46,287 nt of DNA from Xenococcaceae cyanobacterium MO_188.B32 (GCA_030065635.1 JASJDJ010000017.1:1-46287), one strand, 5' to 3'; positions 1 to 8,987 are shown, counted from the stretch's first letter. The notes: generated from the letters alone by a model not told the origin. Numbers and translations are program-made.

Positions 1-12
1 TGAGCATTTTAG

Positions 13-44
13 AAAATCGTGACACGAATTTGTGTCACGATTTT
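13..44. terminator. Perfect 13-bp inverted repeat, probable intrinsic terminator
   Basis: A 13-bp perfect stem (13..25 with 32..44) encloses a 6-nt loop, and the arms carry A-runs on the left and T-runs on the right. It would work as a rho-independent terminator in either direction. The gene it ends probably lies left of the window, since the nearest gene on the right is the leftward tRNA at 361. Seen directly; the function is inferred. Confidence 0.65.
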
Positions 45-186
45 TATTTACGCCCATTCCCTTTCTGTTCTGAACCCAAAATATCTATAAGTTATACACA
101 GTATTACATATCATGACCAGAAAAACAGAGTAAATAGCTGATTTGACAGAATTGCCATTTAGTGATATATGCGATCGGGTTATTTT

Positions 187-268
187 GCGCTCGCGCTTTA
201 CAGAAAAAAAAATATATATATAAAAATTTGATGAAGATAGGAATTTTTGCTTAGCGCGCTCGCGCTTT
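187..268. repeat. Pair of 13-nt GC-rich direct repeats
   Basis: The 13-mer GCGCTCGCGCTTT occurs at 187..199 and again at 256..268 in otherwise AT-rich, gene-free DNA downstream of the tRNA-His gene. The rest of 46..287 shows no gene that I can support. The role is unknown; it may be part of a dispersed cyanobacterial repeat. Confidence 0.5.
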
Positions 269-287
269 TTGAGGTATTTTGAGTAAT

Positions 288-340
288 AAGTGAGTAATAT
301 GCAGTGGATTAGTTACACCATTTGTGGTGAAAGTCCCGTT
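288..340 (+). pseudogene. Decayed tRNA-His-like copy, inverted relative to the intact gene
   Basis: Read on the plus strand, this stretch aligns to the D-arm through T-arm of the intact tRNA-His gene next door. It shares AAGTG at the D-loop, a 10-nt block GCAGTGGATT (301..310) at the anticodon stem, GTT.CACCATT.G over the anticodon 3' side and variable loop, and AGTCCCGT (332..339) in the T-arm. The acceptor stem is missing and the anticodon GTG is lost. It lies on the opposite strand from the intact gene, so the two form a large imperfect inverted repeat. It is likely a relic of a duplication or of tRNA-targeted integration; chance is less likely given the collinear blocks. Confidence 0.5.
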
Positions 341-360
341 ATATAAGCATGGCAAAATAG

Positions 361-434
361 GGCGAACGACGGGACTCGAACCCGCGAATGGTGGAACCAC
401 AATCCACTGCCTTAACCACTTGGCTACGCTCGCC
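361..434 (-). tRNA. tRNA-His (anticodon GTG)
   Basis: The minus strand folds as a complete tRNA of 74 nt. It has an acceptor stem of 8 pairs (GGCGAGCG with CGTTCGCC), TA at positions 8-9, a D-arm GCC/GGC, an anticodon stem GTGGA/TCCAC closing loop TTGTGGT with anticodon GTG, and a T-arm CGGG..CCCG with TTCGAGT. The extra 5' G paired with the discriminator C is the identity element (G-1:C73) of bacterial tRNA-His. No CCA is encoded: the plus-strand bases next to the 3' end are TAG. Confidence 0.96.
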
Positions 435-478
435 ATGGCATTTAATGATTATAGCATTTGCGCTCGAGATAATTAACA

Positions 479-507
479 ATTATTTTTTAGTTAATCTAAA
501 AAATAAT
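479..507. repeat. 12-bp AT-rich inverted repeat before the DUF4359 start
   Basis: A perfect 12-bp inverted repeat (479..490 with 496..507, loop 5 nt) sits 11 nt before the ATG at 519. The hairpin would be close to the ribosome-binding region of the downstream gene, so it may affect its translation. It could also terminate leftward or rightward transcription weakly. Only the palindrome is directly seen. Confidence 0.5.
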
Positions 508-518
508 AATTAAAGTTA

Positions 519-899
519 ATGACAAGTTTAAAGTTAAGTTTAAGTATTGGCAGCATAGCATTGACTGGTTTGGGAATTCTCCTGAGCTTGACCAATCCCG
601 GACAAAAAGCTTATGAAAAATATGCCTCTCAAACTTTAAATGTTTATCTTAAAGAAAATGTCTGTACTCAACTTCCTCCAGAAATCAGTAAGTTCCTGCA
701 AAGCCATTGTCATTCATTGGTAGACACCATCCGTCCTCAATTGTCTCAAATTATTGCTCGTCAGACTACAAGACAAAATTTTATTTTGTTTAGTATTTAT
801 CAAACTGACTTATCTATTCCTGCTTCTCTACCTGATTATCAAGTTAGAACCATAGGAATATTAAAACAATTCTTTATTTATGAAAGCGAACAGCTTTGA
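519..899 (+). CDS. DUF4359-like membrane-anchored protein
   Basis: A 126-residue protein with an N-terminal hydrophobic segment (about residues 8-25) ending in TNPG, followed by a soluble, presumably periplasmic or lumenal part. Residues 29-47 (KAYEKYASQTL and following) and the two cysteines at 49 and 64 match what I recall of the cyanobacterial DUF4359 family, whose function is unknown. The cysteines could form a disulfide. The ATG at 519 is preceded by an AT-rich hairpin and only a weak purine stretch (TTAAAG). It stands alone between the tRNA and the cupin gene. Family assignment is from memory and moderately sure. Confidence 0.65.
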   Translation: MTSLKLSLSIGSIALTGLGILLSLTNPGQKAYEKYASQTLNVYLKENVCTQLPPEISKFLQSHCHSLVDTIRPQLSQIIARQTTRQNFILFSIYQTDLSIPASLPDYQVRTIGILKQFFIYESEQL

Positions 900-964
900 G
901 CTCTAGTCTCAGTTATGATCGATTAGAGTATTAATAGAAAGAATTTGTTAGCTAAAGGAAAATT

Positions 965-1348
965 ATGAGCAAACAAATCGAGCGAGAAGAAAATAAACCT
1001 CCTACTACAGAATTAGAATCTATTCGCACACCACCATGGGGAAAAGTTACTATCTTAGAGCAAAGAGAACATTACTGCATTAATTGTATTGAGCTAAAAC
1101 CAGGGCATCATATTAGTACTCAAATGCACTATCATCGCAGTGAACATTGGATTGTTGTTTCTGGTACGGCAAAGGTGATTTGCAATGGTAAAGAACAGCT
1201 ACTAATGCAAAACCAATCAACTTATGTACCCATGAATACTCCTCATCGAGTAGAAAACCCAGGAGTGATTCCTTTAGTAATGATTGAAGTGCAAAATGGA
1301 GAGTATCTTGGTGATGATGATATCATTCGTTTTGCAGAAGATAGTTAA
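965..1348 (+). CDS. Stand-alone cupin, phosphomannose isomerase type II C-terminal type
   Basis: A 127-residue single-domain cupin. The metal-binding motif is visible as H55, H57, E60 and H61 (MHYHRSEHW), followed by the second cupin motif with PHR at 93-95. HHRSEHW-type sequences and the PHR/ENPG segment are typical of the mannose-6-phosphate isomerase domain of bifunctional ManC/AlgA, here without the nucleotidyltransferase half. Such single-domain forms are common in cyanobacteria, and enzymatic activity is plausible but unproven. A good Shine-Dalgarno (AAAGGA) sits about 5 nt before the ATG. The gene converges with cutA, with 12 bp between the stops. Confidence 0.85.
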   Translation: MSKQIEREENKPPTTELESIRTPPWGKVTILEQREHYCINCIELKPGHHISTQMHYHRSEHWIVVSGTAKVICNGKEQLLMQNQSTYVPMNTPHRVENPGVIPLVMIEVQNGEYLGDDDIIRFAEDS

Positions 1349-1360
1349 AAGATTTATACT

Positions 1361-1699
1361 CTAATTGGGTTTTTTTGTGCTGTCAGCAATCCAATTTAAA
1401 TAAGGCTGAAAACCAGCTAGAATAGGCAAAGCAATGATTTCTGGCACTTCGTAACTATGAAGTGCTTGGATTGTTTGAGCTAATTCGGTAAAAAGAGCTA
1501 AGTTAGTTTTAATGAACAATTGCCACTCTCGATCGCGGTTGATTTTTTCTTGCCAAGTATAAAAAGAATTAACAGGAGTAATACTTACACAAGCTGCTAA
1601 TTGTTCTGTAAGTAAAGCTTCGGCTATTTTTTCTCCTTCTTGTTCGGAAGCGACAGTTACCATCACCAGACAATAAGAAGAAGCATCTTGTTTAATCAT
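1361..1699 (-). CDS. cutA: CutA-type divalent cation tolerance protein
   Basis: A 112-residue protein of the CutA1 family, which forms PII-like ferredoxin-fold trimers. Visible signatures are the N-terminal strand YCLVMVTVASEQEGEKIA, the LAACV segment around residues 34-38, FYTWQEKI around 46-53, and the C-terminal SYEVPEIIALPI block that forms the conserved end strand. Length is typical of the family. CutA was linked to copper tolerance in E. coli, but its cellular role remains uncertain. Ten bases separate it from the pentapeptide-repeat gene upstream on the same strand, so the two are probably co-transcribed. Confidence 0.93.
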   Translation of the reverse strand: MIKQDASSYCLVMVTVASEQEGEKIAEALLTEQLAACVSITPVNSFYTWQEKINRDREWQLFIKTNLALFTELAQTIQALHSYEVPEIIALPILAGFQPYLNWIADSTKKPN

Positions 1700-1709
1700 A
1701 ATTAGCTAT

Positions 1710-2570
1710 CTAAGGAACTACATACTCCCAACATCGATCGCCAGATGAATATTGAGAGAGATGACGATCGAGCAACGTATCTTCTAAAATAGCATGCTTC
1801 AGAATGGCATCTTGAAGATTGACCAAAGTTAAATCAGCTTTAGTCAAATTCGCCTTCGATAAATTTGCTTTAGTTAAATCAGCCCCAAACAATCTTGCTC
1901 CAATTAATTTAGCACCCTGAAGATTAGCATTTTTCAAACTTGTTTCTTCTAAATTGGCTCTAGATAAATTGGCACGGGCAAAATTTGAGCCACTTAGTCT
2001 TGCTCTACTAAAGTTAACATATCGTAAATCTGCTCCACTTAAGTCTATGCCGTTCAGAAAAGTACCGCTTAAATTGACTTCATTCAAAGAAATATTCTTA
2101 AAACAAGCTCCACTCAATCTTCCTGCTTTTAAATTCACCCAGTCACAGTTAGTCTTACTCAGATTAGCTTGTCGTAAATTGATGTTAAATAATTTAGCTC
2201 CGCAAAGGTTAGCTCCAGCTAAATTAGCTTGTCTTAGATTGGCATAAGAGAAATTAGCTCCACTGAGCCTGGCATTATTCAATTTAGATTTAACCATAAA
2301 AGCTCCTTGCAAGTTTGCTTTAGTTAAATCTGCATTTTCCCATTTGGTTTCACTGAGTTTGGCATAACTTAAATTAGCCCAGTTTAAAGAAGCATGGCTC
2401 AGATTAGATTTAGTTAAAAACGCATAACTTAAATTAGCTCCTTGTAGATTTGCCCCAGTTAAATTAACAGAAACCAACACTACACGACTTAAATCTGCGC
2501 CTCTAAGATCGACGCCAGAAAAATTTCTCTGACCCTGTTCGTAAAGTTGTAATAAATGACTAATTTTCAT
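1710..2570 (-). CDS. Pentapeptide-repeat protein
   Basis: A 286-residue protein made almost entirely of A(D/N)LXX pentapeptide repeats from about residue 18 to 265, for example SGANFSYANLRQANLAGANL. Such repeats fold as a right-handed quadrilateral beta-helix. There is no signal peptide or membrane segment, so it is probably cytosolic. The C-terminal tail (RHLSQYSSGDRCWEYVVP) lies outside the repeats. Cyanobacteria carry many of these; the individual function is unknown. Upstream gene of a probable pair with cutA (10-nt gap). The repetitive coding gives long open frames on the opposite strand, which are not genes. Confidence 0.93.
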   Translation of the reverse strand: MKISHLLQLYEQGQRNFSGVDLRGADLSRVVLVSVNLTGANLQGANLSYAFLTKSNLSHASLNWANLSYAKLSETKWENADLTKANLQGAFMVKSKLNNARLSGANFSYANLRQANLAGANLCGAKLFNINLRQANLSKTNCDWVNLKAGRLSGACFKNISLNEVNLSGTFLNGIDLSGADLRYVNFSRARLSGSNFARANLSRANLEETSLKNANLQGAKLIGARLFGADLTKANLSKANLTKADLTLVNLQDAILKHAILEDTLLDRHLSQYSSGDRCWEYVVP

Positions 2571-2741
2571 ATTAAAAGATTTTGATAATTAACTAACTTA
2601 TAGTTAATTAATTGAAAATTATGATGACATAATTACAGTTCTATCTTAATTTTTTTGCTAGCTTTTGGCGATCCTTAGAAATAATTAAGTAGATGAACAA
2701 TTAGGTTAATCTATATTATTCGTAAAAGGTAGGAAAGTATT

Positions 2742-2804
2742 ATGAATAAAGAAGGCAGAGAAAGCAGTAGTAGCACAAAAAAGGAACGTTTGATGTTGAC
2801 TTAG
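2742..2804 (+). CDS. Possible 20-codon leader or micro-ORF
   Basis: A short frame beginning ATG AAT AAA GAA GGC codes for 20 residues (MNKEGRESSSSTKKERLMLT). It is preceded by a purine-rich AAAGGTAGGAAAG stretch that would make a strong ribosome-binding site, 6 to 12 nt from the ATG. No downstream gene lies on this strand for over 1.3 kb, so it is not an obvious leader peptide. It is followed 67 bp later by an inverted repeat. It could be a real micropeptide, part of a small RNA, or chance. Low confidence. Confidence 0.25.
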   Translation: MNKEGRESSSSTKKERLMLT

Positions 2805-2871
2805 TTGTAACTACCCACTAGTTAGTATTGCACAAAATAGATTTAAATTAAATTAAATTAAATTAAATAAT

Positions 2872-2910
2872 GTTCAAAAAAATCAACAATTTACTTTAAT
2901 TTTTTTGAAC
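2872..2910. terminator. 12-bp inverted repeat with A/T tracts, possible bidirectional terminator
   Basis: The arms GTTCAAAAAAAT (2872..2883) and ATTTTTTTGAAC (2899..2910) are perfectly complementary, with a 15-nt loop. The A and T tracts are inside the stem, so this is a weak terminator in either direction. It could end a short rightward transcript from about 2740 or the leftward HTH gene transcript from 3940. Confidence 0.4.
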
Positions 2911-3028
2911 CAATTAATCAGCTTGGGGCTAGATAGCAATCCTAAATCATTTGTGAAAAATAATAAATAACCAATGACTAATAACAATTTTCACAACTTA
3001 AAAGATTACTATCAACACTAATTGAAAG

Positions 3029-3940
3029 TTAAGTAGATAAAGAATAAACTTGTCCATCAATAAGCAATCTGGTAATCCCTTTTGCCTCTAGATAAGATGA
3101 AGTTTTTTGAAGCATACGACCATCGGGGACTTTAATTACCCGTTCTCGACGATGAGAAAAACGTCTAGCTACACGGTGATTATCGAATACAGGCAATGTT
3201 CTTTGTTGAATTTCTTCTTCAGGGATAGTTCCTAAATCGGCAAAATCTTCAAGAGGTCTGGTAATTAACTCAGAAGAGCGATCGATAACTAAGTAACAAG
3301 TTCTGGGAAAAGAAGCATCTGTGAGGGGTAAAATTTCAATATCAATATTACCAATTCCTGCATGAGGATAAGCTACTTCTTCATCTGTTTCACTATCCCA
3401 ATCATCTTCGTAATCATCTTCTTCTTCGTCTATATCTTCAATATCTTCCCCTAGCATTTCTCCTAAAGCAACTACATCTACATCATCGATATCGTCTGCT
3501 GCTGCCTCTTCTTCTTCTTCGGGTGGCAGTGCTCCTTGAATTTTGGGAGGTGTTTTAATTTTCTCTTTAAGTTGGGGAACAGCAGCATTGGAATGAAACT
3601 CTGAAGTAGATAGTATGGGTTGAGAAATGGAAAAAGATGGCGTCGAGGCGATTACCTTTTTCTTAGACTCAGATTTCTTAGACTCAGAAGGGGTTTTTTG
3701 CTGCTCTTTATCCTGCTTAGTTTTTGCTGCTTGGCGATCGCTTTTATGGGTACGAGCTAAACGCTTTTGTTGAATTAACTCTTCATATTCTGATTCGGAC
3801 AAGTTATTTTTAAGAAAACGACTAATAGTTGAACTACTAACATCATAGTCCTCTGCCAAAGTTGATGTTGTTGCTTCGGAATTACGATAAAGCTGAATAA
3901 TCTGCTTTTTATCTTCTTCTGTCAGTTTTCTAGGACTCAT
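3029..3940 (-). CDS. Helix-turn-helix protein with long acidic middle region
   Basis: A 303-residue protein. Residues 1-50 look like a homeodomain-like/transposase-type HTH (KKQIIQLYRNSEATTSTLAE followed by DVSSSTISRFLKN). Residues 55-110 are basic and Lys/Ser rich. Residues about 140-195 are extremely acidic, with runs of Glu and Asp (EEEEEAAADDIDDVD). The C-terminal 100 residues form an ordered-looking segment with DIEILPLTDASFPRTCYLVI and KGITRLLIDGQVYSL. I do not know a function; the layout suggests a DNA-binding regulator. No transposase catalytic domain follows the HTH. It is monocistronic and diverges from carA. Confidence 0.75.
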   Translation of the reverse strand: MSPRKLTEEDKKQIIQLYRNSEATTSTLAEDYDVSSSTISRFLKNNLSESEYEELIQQKRLARTHKSDRQAAKTKQDKEQQKTPSESKKSESKKKVIASTPSFSISQPILSTSEFHSNAAVPQLKEKIKTPPKIQGALPPEEEEEAAADDIDDVDVVALGEMLGEDIEDIDEEEDDYEDDWDSETDEEVAYPHAGIGNIDIEILPLTDASFPRTCYLVIDRSSELITRPLEDFADLGTIPEEEIQQRTLPVFDNHRVARRFSHRRERVIKVPDGRMLQKTSSYLEAKGITRLLIDGQVYSLST

Positions 3941-4155
3941 GTTTTTTCAACTACCCTGTCTACAAATTAAAACTCGTTCAGAACCAGCACCATCTATTCA
4001 TTCAAGGGTGAATTTAACTAAGATGACTGTTTAATCTCTCTAATTTTAAGTATAATCCTCTTGCTTATGGTATTTTTGTTTGAATACAAATTAAATCTGT
4101 ACCAATAACTGATAAAGTATTGAATGAATTTTGGAGCGTTGGCTAAATAAACGAT
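3941..4155. promoter_or_regulatory. Divergent intergenic region between the HTH gene and carA
   Basis: These 215 bp separate two divergent starts and must carry both promoters. AT-rich stretches such as TATAAT-like TAAGTATAATC (about 4047..4057) are candidate -10 elements. No riboswitch or clear operator was recognised. Inference from position. Confidence 0.35.
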
Positions 4156-5313
4156 ATGGCGATAAATAAGACGAAACCAGCATTACTTATTTTAGCAGAC
4201 GGCAGTTTCTATCATGGTTGGTCATTTGGTGCTAAAGGCACTATGGTAGGGGAAGTAGTGTTCAATACGGGAATGACTGGGTATCAAGAAGTGTTAACCG
4301 ATCCTAGTTATTGCGGTCAGATTGTAATCTTTACTTATCCTGAATTAGGTAACACGGGAGTTAATCAAGAAGATGAAGAATCAGATGCTCCTCAAGTCAA
4401 AGGTGCGATCGCTCGTAATGTTACTTTTCGTCCCAGTAATTGGCGTTCTACTCAATCTCTCCCTGACTATCTGCAAGAACATAACATTCCTGGTATTTAT
4501 GGCATAGACACTCGCGCTCTTACTCGCAAAATTCGCTCTGTTGGGGCAATGAATGGAGCAATTTCGACAGAAATCCTGGAGCCTGAAGAATTACTGTCCC
4601 GCGTTCGACAAGCACCAAGTATGGCTGGTTTGAATTTGGTTAAAGAAGTAACCACTTCGGAAATATACGAATGGTCAGAATCTACAGAACCTACTTGGGA
4701 ATTTAGTTCTGCCAGTCCCAGTCCCCAAGAAAATTTACTCACAGTAGTAGCTATTGACTTTGGTATTAAACGTAATATTTTGCGCCGTCTAGCTAGTTAT
4801 GGTTGTCGAGTAATAGTAGTACCTGTTAACACCTCAGTCGAAAAAATTCTGGAGTATAATCCCGATGGTATTTTTCTTTCTAATGGACCGGGAGATCCTG
4901 CTGCTGTTACAGAAGGGATAGAGACAACTAAAGCCTTATTAACTGCCAAGAAACCCACTTTTGGTATTTGTATGGGACATCAAATTTTGGGCTTATCTTT
5001 AGGGGCAGAAACTTTTAAATTAAAGTTTGGTCATCGGGGTTTAAACCAACCCGCAGGCTTATGCCAACAAGTAGAAATTACCAGTCAAAATCATGGATTT
5101 GCGCTCGCTGAGGAATCTTTAGGAGCAGATGTAGAAATTACTCATCTCAATCTCAATGACCGTACCGTCGCCGGACTGCGTCATAAAACTTTACCTTTCT
5201 TTTCAGTACAGTATCACCCAGAAGCTAGTCCCGGCCCTCACGATGCTGATTATTTGTTTGAAAAATTCGTTAAATTGATGCGGGAAACTAAGTCGGGTTT
5301 GCTGAAAAACTAA
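4156..5313 (+). CDS. carA: Carbamoyl-phosphate synthase small (glutaminase) subunit
   Basis: A 385-residue protein of normal CarA length. It hydrolyses glutamine and passes ammonia to CarB for carbamoyl-phosphate used in arginine and pyrimidine synthesis. The N-terminal CPSase small-chain domain (residues 8-150) shows [21 protein letters not shown]. The C-terminal class I amidotransferase domain has the nucleophile Cys272 in FGICMGHQ and the His354/Glu356 pair in [10 protein letters not shown]. carB is not adjacent. The downstream partners of the same pathways, pyrF (12441) and argF (38284), are elsewhere in this window. The ATG at 4156 has a weak upstream purine stretch. It converges with pdxH, 38 bp apart. 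Confidence 0.97.
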   Translation: MAINKTKPALLILADGSFYHGWSFGAKGTMVGEVVFNTGMTGYQEVLTDPSYCGQIVIFTYPELGNTGVNQEDEESDAPQVKGAIARNVTFRPSNWRSTQSLPDYLQEHNIPGIYGIDTRALTRKIRSVGAMNGAISTEILEPEELLSRVRQAPSMAGLNLVKEVTTSEIYEWSESTEPTWEFSSASPSPQENLLTVVAIDFGIKRNILRRLASYGCRVIVVPVNTSVEKILEYNPDGIFLSNGPGDPAAVTEGIETTKALLTAKKPTFGICMGHQILGLSLGAETFKLKFGHRGLNQPAGLCQQVEITSQNHGFALAEESLGADVEITHLNLNDRTVAGLRHKTLPFFSVQYHPEASPGPHDADYLFEKFVKLMRETKSGLLKN

Positions 5314-5351
5314 AGTTTTTATTTATTAGCTTCTAAGGTTCTAGAGTTTTC

Positions 5352-5996
5352 TTAGGGAGACAATCTTTTAATTACCCAAGTTTTTTCTTCACTAAGAAAA
5401 TAACACAGGCGATCGTGAAGCCGATTAGGACGACCCTGCCAAAACTCGATAACTTGAGGAATCACTCTATAACCACCCCAATTGGGAGGACGGGGAATTT
5501 TTTTGTCTTGATATTGAGCTTCTAGTTGTGCTAATTTACGGTCTAATACTTCTCGGCTCTCGATCGTTTCGCTTTGATTAGATACCCAAGCCCCAATTTG
5601 AGAACCGTGAGGGCGACTATGAAAATATTCGTCTGACTCGGAGTCGCTAATTTTGGCAACTTCCCCCTCAACTCTTACTTGTCTTTCCAACTCTGCCCAC
5701 CAAAAAACAAGAGCAGCTTGAGGATTTTCTGTCAATTGTTTTCCTTTGAAACTATGGTAGTTTGTGTAAAAAACAAAACCTCGAGCGTCAAAATTTTTCA
5801 TTAGTACCATGCGGGCAGAAGGTCGACCATTATCCGCAACTGTAGCTAAAGTCATGGCATTTGGTTCTGGCAACTGAGCATCTAGAGCTTGTTGAAACCA
5901 AAGGGCAAATTGTTCCATCGGATTGGGGTCAACATCAGTTTCGTTTAGACCTGAACGAGTATAATTTTGTCGTAAATTGGCAACAGATAAATTCAT
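5352..5996 (-). CDS. pdxH: Pyridoxamine 5'-phosphate oxidase
   Basis: A 214-residue FMN enzyme that oxidises pyridoxamine or pyridoxine 5'-phosphate to PLP in the B6 salvage pathway. Diagnostic segments are [20 protein letters not shown] (FMN-binding strand), [21 protein letters not shown], the [12 protein letters not shown] segment, and the C-terminal signature [12 protein letters not shown] with the RL terminus. Length matches the family. The Met start at 5996 gives the expected N-terminus ([17 protein letters not shown]). No clear Shine-Dalgarno is seen. Single gene, convergent with carA and divergent from mutS. Confidence 0.97.
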   Translation of the reverse strand: MNLSVANLRQNYTRSGLNETDVDPNPMEQFALWFQQALDAQLPEPNAMTLATVADNGRPSARMVLMKNFDARGFVFYTNYHSFKGKQLTENPQAALVFWWAELERQVRVEGEVAKISDSESDEYFHSRPHGSQIGAWVSNQSETIESREVLDRKLAQLEAQYQDKKIPRPPNWGGYRVIPQVIEFWQGRPNRLHDRLCYFLSEEKTWVIKRLSP

Positions 5997-6159
5997 AGTG
6001 ATGTGGCAGTCTCAATTTTAATTATTGACCCAATTCAAAGTATTTTTTTTTACTCTTAAAATTTTAAAACAGATCGAGATTACAGCTAAAAAAGAGAGTT
6101 AGTTGCGATAAAGTCAATAGGGAAGGACAGAAGACTTGAGGTTTCCTTAATTTTTTGAA

Positions 6160-8859
6160 ATGTCCGTCCAGCTATTAGCATTGTTGAGTATTATGGCATC
6201 CGATCGCAAAGAAGAGAAAGCAACAGAACAGAAATCAAAAAAAACAACCGTTACTGACTATCGGGATTTAGACAAAGAAAAACTTTCACCTATGTATCGT
6301 CACTATGTAGAGACGAAAGAACAATATCCCAATGCACTTTTATTGTATCGGGTAGGAGATTTTTTTGAATGCTTTTTTCAGGATGCTGTCACTATCTCCA
6401 GAGAATTAGAATTAGTGCAAACTAGTAAAGAGGCAGGAAAAGAAATTGGTAGGGTAGCCATGACGGGAGTACCGCACCATGCCCTAGAACGCTACAGTAC
6501 TATGTTGGTAGAAAAAGGTTATGCTGTGGCTATCTGCGATCAGGTAGAGGATGCTGCTACTACGGAGAAAGGTAAACTAGTCAAACGGGAGATTCAGAAG
6601 TTACTTACTCCCGGTACTCTAACCGATGATGGGATGTTATCAGCCCGTCGTAATAATTTTTTGGCTGCGGTAGTAATAGCGGGAGAAAGTTGGGGACTGG
6701 CTTATGCAGATATTTCGACAGGCGAATTTTTTACAACTCAATCTAGCGATTTAAACGCTCTAAATCTAGAATTACTCCGTTTACAACCTTCTGAAGTACT
6801 TGTTCCCACTAATGCCCCAGATATCAATGGTTTATTGCGTCCAGGCGAAAGATCGGAGCATTTAGCAGATTGTTTACCAGATTGTTTTTGTTATTCTTTG
6901 CGTCCGCAAAAACCTTTTACCCTGGTAGAAGCAAAACAAAGACTCCAAGATACTTTTAGAGTTCGTTCCTTAGAAGGTTTGGGTTGCGAACATCTTCCTC
7001 TCAGTATTAGGGCTGCGGGAGGGTTATTAGAATATGTAGAGGAAACTCAAAAAGCCTATCAAGTATCCCTACAACCTGTTAAAACTTATAGTCTGGCAGA
7101 TTATTTAATTTTAGACGATCGAACCCGTCGCAACTTAGAAATTACCCAAACAGTTAGAGATGGTACCCTCTATGGTTCTCTATTATGGTCGATCGATCGC
7201 ACCAGTACGGCAATGGGAGGCAGGGCATTACGTCGTTGGCTATTGCAACCATTAATAGATAAAAAAGGAATCCACGCCAGACAGGATACAATTCAAGAAT
7301 TAGTAGCTAATAGCTCTTTAAGACAAGATTTAAGAGCTATGCTCCGTAAAATTTACGATATCGAAAGATTATCGGGTAGAGTTAGTTCTGGTAGTGCTAA
7401 TGCTAGAGATTTATTAGGGTTAGCAGAGTCTTTAGTAAGATTGACAGAATTAGCTACTATTGCATCCTATGGTACATCTCCCTATATCAGAGCGATCCAA
7501 AATATTCCCCCAGAATTAGAAGAGTTAGGTAGACACGTCATCGATTATTTAGTAGAGTCTCCACCGCAACATATTAAGGAAGGGGGATTGATTAAAGATG
7601 GTATCCATCCTCAATTAGATGAGATGCGAAACAGATTAGAAGAAGACAAACAATGGTTGGCTAATTTAGAAGTTACCGAAAGAGAAAGAATCGGTATTAC
7701 TAATCTTAAGGTTGGTTACAATAAGACCTTCGGTTACTATATTAGTCTGCCTCGTAGCAAAGCAGATTATGCTCCCGAAAACTACCAGAGAAAGCAAACT
7801 TTAACCAACGAAGAAAGATATATCACTTCGGAATTAAAAGAAACAGAAACCAGAATTCTCACAGCCAGAGACGATCTTAATAATTTAGAATACGAAATTT
7901 TTACAGGCTTAAGAACAGAAGTAGCAGAAAAAGCCCGAGAAATTAGAAGTATAGCTAAAGCTGTGGCTGCGATCGATGTTTTAGCAGGATTGGCAGAAGT
8001 GGCAGTCTATCAAAATTACTGTCGCCCTGAAATAGTTCCAGGAAGAGAAATAAACATCTTAGAAGGAAGACATCCCGTAGTCGAACAATCTCTAGGTGCG
8101 GGTTTCTTTGTGCCTAATTCTACTACTATGGGCAATTGCGATCTAGAAACTAACACGATCCAAAGAACCAATAGCCCAGACTTAATCATACTCACGGGAC
8201 CTAATGCTAGCGGTAAAAGTTGCTACCTCAGACAAGTAGGTTTAATTCAACTAATTGCCCAAATTGGTAGTTTTGTCCCTGCCACAGAAGCCAAATTATC
8301 GATCTGCGATCGCATTTTTACCAGAGTCGGGGCAGTAGACGATTTAGCTACGGGACAATCTACTTTTATGGTAGAAATGAATGAAACTGCCAATATTCTC
8401 AATCATGCTACCCCCAAATCTTTAGTTTTATTAGATGAAATTGGTAGGGGTACGGCGACTTTTGACGGACTTTCGATCGCTTGGGCAGTAGCAGAATATT
8501 TAGCTACAGAAATACAAGCGAGAACTATTTTTGCTACTCACTACCACGAATTAAACGAACTAGCATCGATTTTAACTAACGTAGCTAATTACCAAGTTAC
8601 CGTTAAAGAAATGCCCGATAAAATTATCTTTTTACACCAAGTTACCCCAGGCGGTGCAGACAAATCTTATGGCATAGAAGCAGGGCGTTTAGCTGGTTTA
8701 CCCGCTTCTGTAATTAGTAGGGCAAAACAAGTTATGGGACAAATTGAAAAGCACAGTAAAATTGCTTTAGGATTACGTAAGGGTATTCAACAAGTGCAAC
8801 CTAATAATGGTCAGCAAAAGCCTGGAGAAATTATCGAACAGTTAGATATTTTTGAATAG
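6160..8859 (+). CDS. mutS: DNA mismatch repair ATPase MutS
   Basis: An 899-residue MutS. It recognises mismatches and recruits MutL. Domain I carries the Phe-X-Glu mismatch-reading motif (GDFFECFF, about residues 67-74). The core and clamp domains follow, then the ATPase with Walker [10 protein letters not shown] (Lys686, Ser687), Walker [12 protein letters not shown] and the STFMVEM signature-like segment, ending in a short tail with QLDIFE. The start is uncertain: 6160 has GAGG about 18 nt upstream, and a second in-frame ATG at 6193 (MASDRKEEK) is equally plausible, since the first 11 residues look unlike the family. No mutL neighbour. Confidence 0.97.
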   Translation: MSVQLLALLSIMASDRKEEKATEQKSKKTTVTDYRDLDKEKLSPMYRHYVETKEQYPNALLLYRVGDFFECFFQDAVTISRELELVQTSKEAGKEIGRVAMTGVPHHALERYSTMLVEKGYAVAICDQVEDAATTEKGKLVKREIQKLLTPGTLTDDGMLSARRNNFLAAVVIAGESWGLAYADISTGEFFTTQSSDLNALNLELLRLQPSEVLVPTNAPDINGLLRPGERSEHLADCLPDCFCYSLRPQKPFTLVEAKQRLQDTFRVRSLEGLGCEHLPLSIRAAGGLLEYVEETQKAYQVSLQPVKTYSLADYLILDDRTRRNLEITQTVRDGTLYGSLLWSIDRTSTAMGGRALRRWLLQPLIDKKGIHARQDTIQELVANSSLRQDLRAMLRKIYDIERLSGRVSSGSANARDLLGLAESLVRLTELATIASYGTSPYIRAIQNIPPELEELGRHVIDYLVESPPQHIKEGGLIKDGIHPQLDEMRNRLEEDKQWLANLEVTERERIGITNLKVGYNKTFGYYISLPRSKADYAPENYQRKQTLTNEERYITSELKETETRILTARDDLNNLEYEIFTGLRTEVAEKAREIRSIAKAVAAIDVLAGLAEVAVYQNYCRPEIVPGREINILEGRHPVVEQSLGAGFFVPNSTTMGNCDLETNTIQRTNSPDLIILTGPNASGKSCYLRQVGLIQLIAQIGSFVPATEAKLSICDRIFTRVGAVDDLATGQSTFMVEMNETANILNHATPKSLVLLDEIGRGTATFDGLSIAWAVAEYLATEIQARTIFATHYHELNELASILTNVANYQVTVKEMPDKIIFLHQVTPGGADKSYGIEAGRLAGLPASVISRAKQVMGQIEKHSKIALGLRKGIQQVQPNNGQQKPGEIIEQLDIFE

Positions 8860-8885
8860 TAAACTAAATATAAATTTGCGATCGC

Positions 8886-8987
8886 TCAATCTCGTTTAAT
8901 CAAATCGTCAATAGCCAGCATAATATCATTCATCTGGTTTGAATCTATTTGACCGATATAGTTTTCGATTCTCTTTTTATCGATGTC
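8886..8987 (-). pseudogene. 3' remnant of a MazF/PemK-family toxin gene
   Basis: On the minus strand an open stretch of 33 codons ends in TGA at 8886..8888. It reads DIDKKRIENYIGQIDSNQMN and continues with an AIDDLIKRD end. This matches the last helix region of MazF/PemK toxins (IDK.R....IG....E.M..I..AI). The frame meets a TAA immediately upstream (8988..8990) and no N-terminal toxin part exists, so only the C-terminal tail survives. It overlaps the first codons of hicB on the other strand, which suggests that the hicBA module replaced the 5' part of mazF. Family call is from memory and moderate. Confidence 0.55.

Larger units (their letters stand above)
2571..3028. other. Gene-poor spacer with short repeats
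   Basis: This 458-bp spacer lies between two leftward genes. It holds a run of five AAATT-type units (about 2846..2869), a possible 20-codon reading frame (2742..2804) and a perfect 12-bp inverted repeat (2872..2910), listed separately. I see no larger gene. Confidence 0.6.

Noticed and set aside
251-436. 61-codon minus-strand frame across the tRNA-His gene
   Set aside because: It is antisense/in-frame read-through of the tRNA and its relic; the tRNA structure explains the sequence.
1954-2247. 97-codon frame opposite the pentapeptide-repeat gene
   Set aside because: Shadow frame caused by the repetitive pentapeptide coding; no ribosome-binding site or family resemblance.
4497-4742. 81-codon frame opposite carA
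   Set aside because: Shadow of the carA coding sequence without initiation signals.
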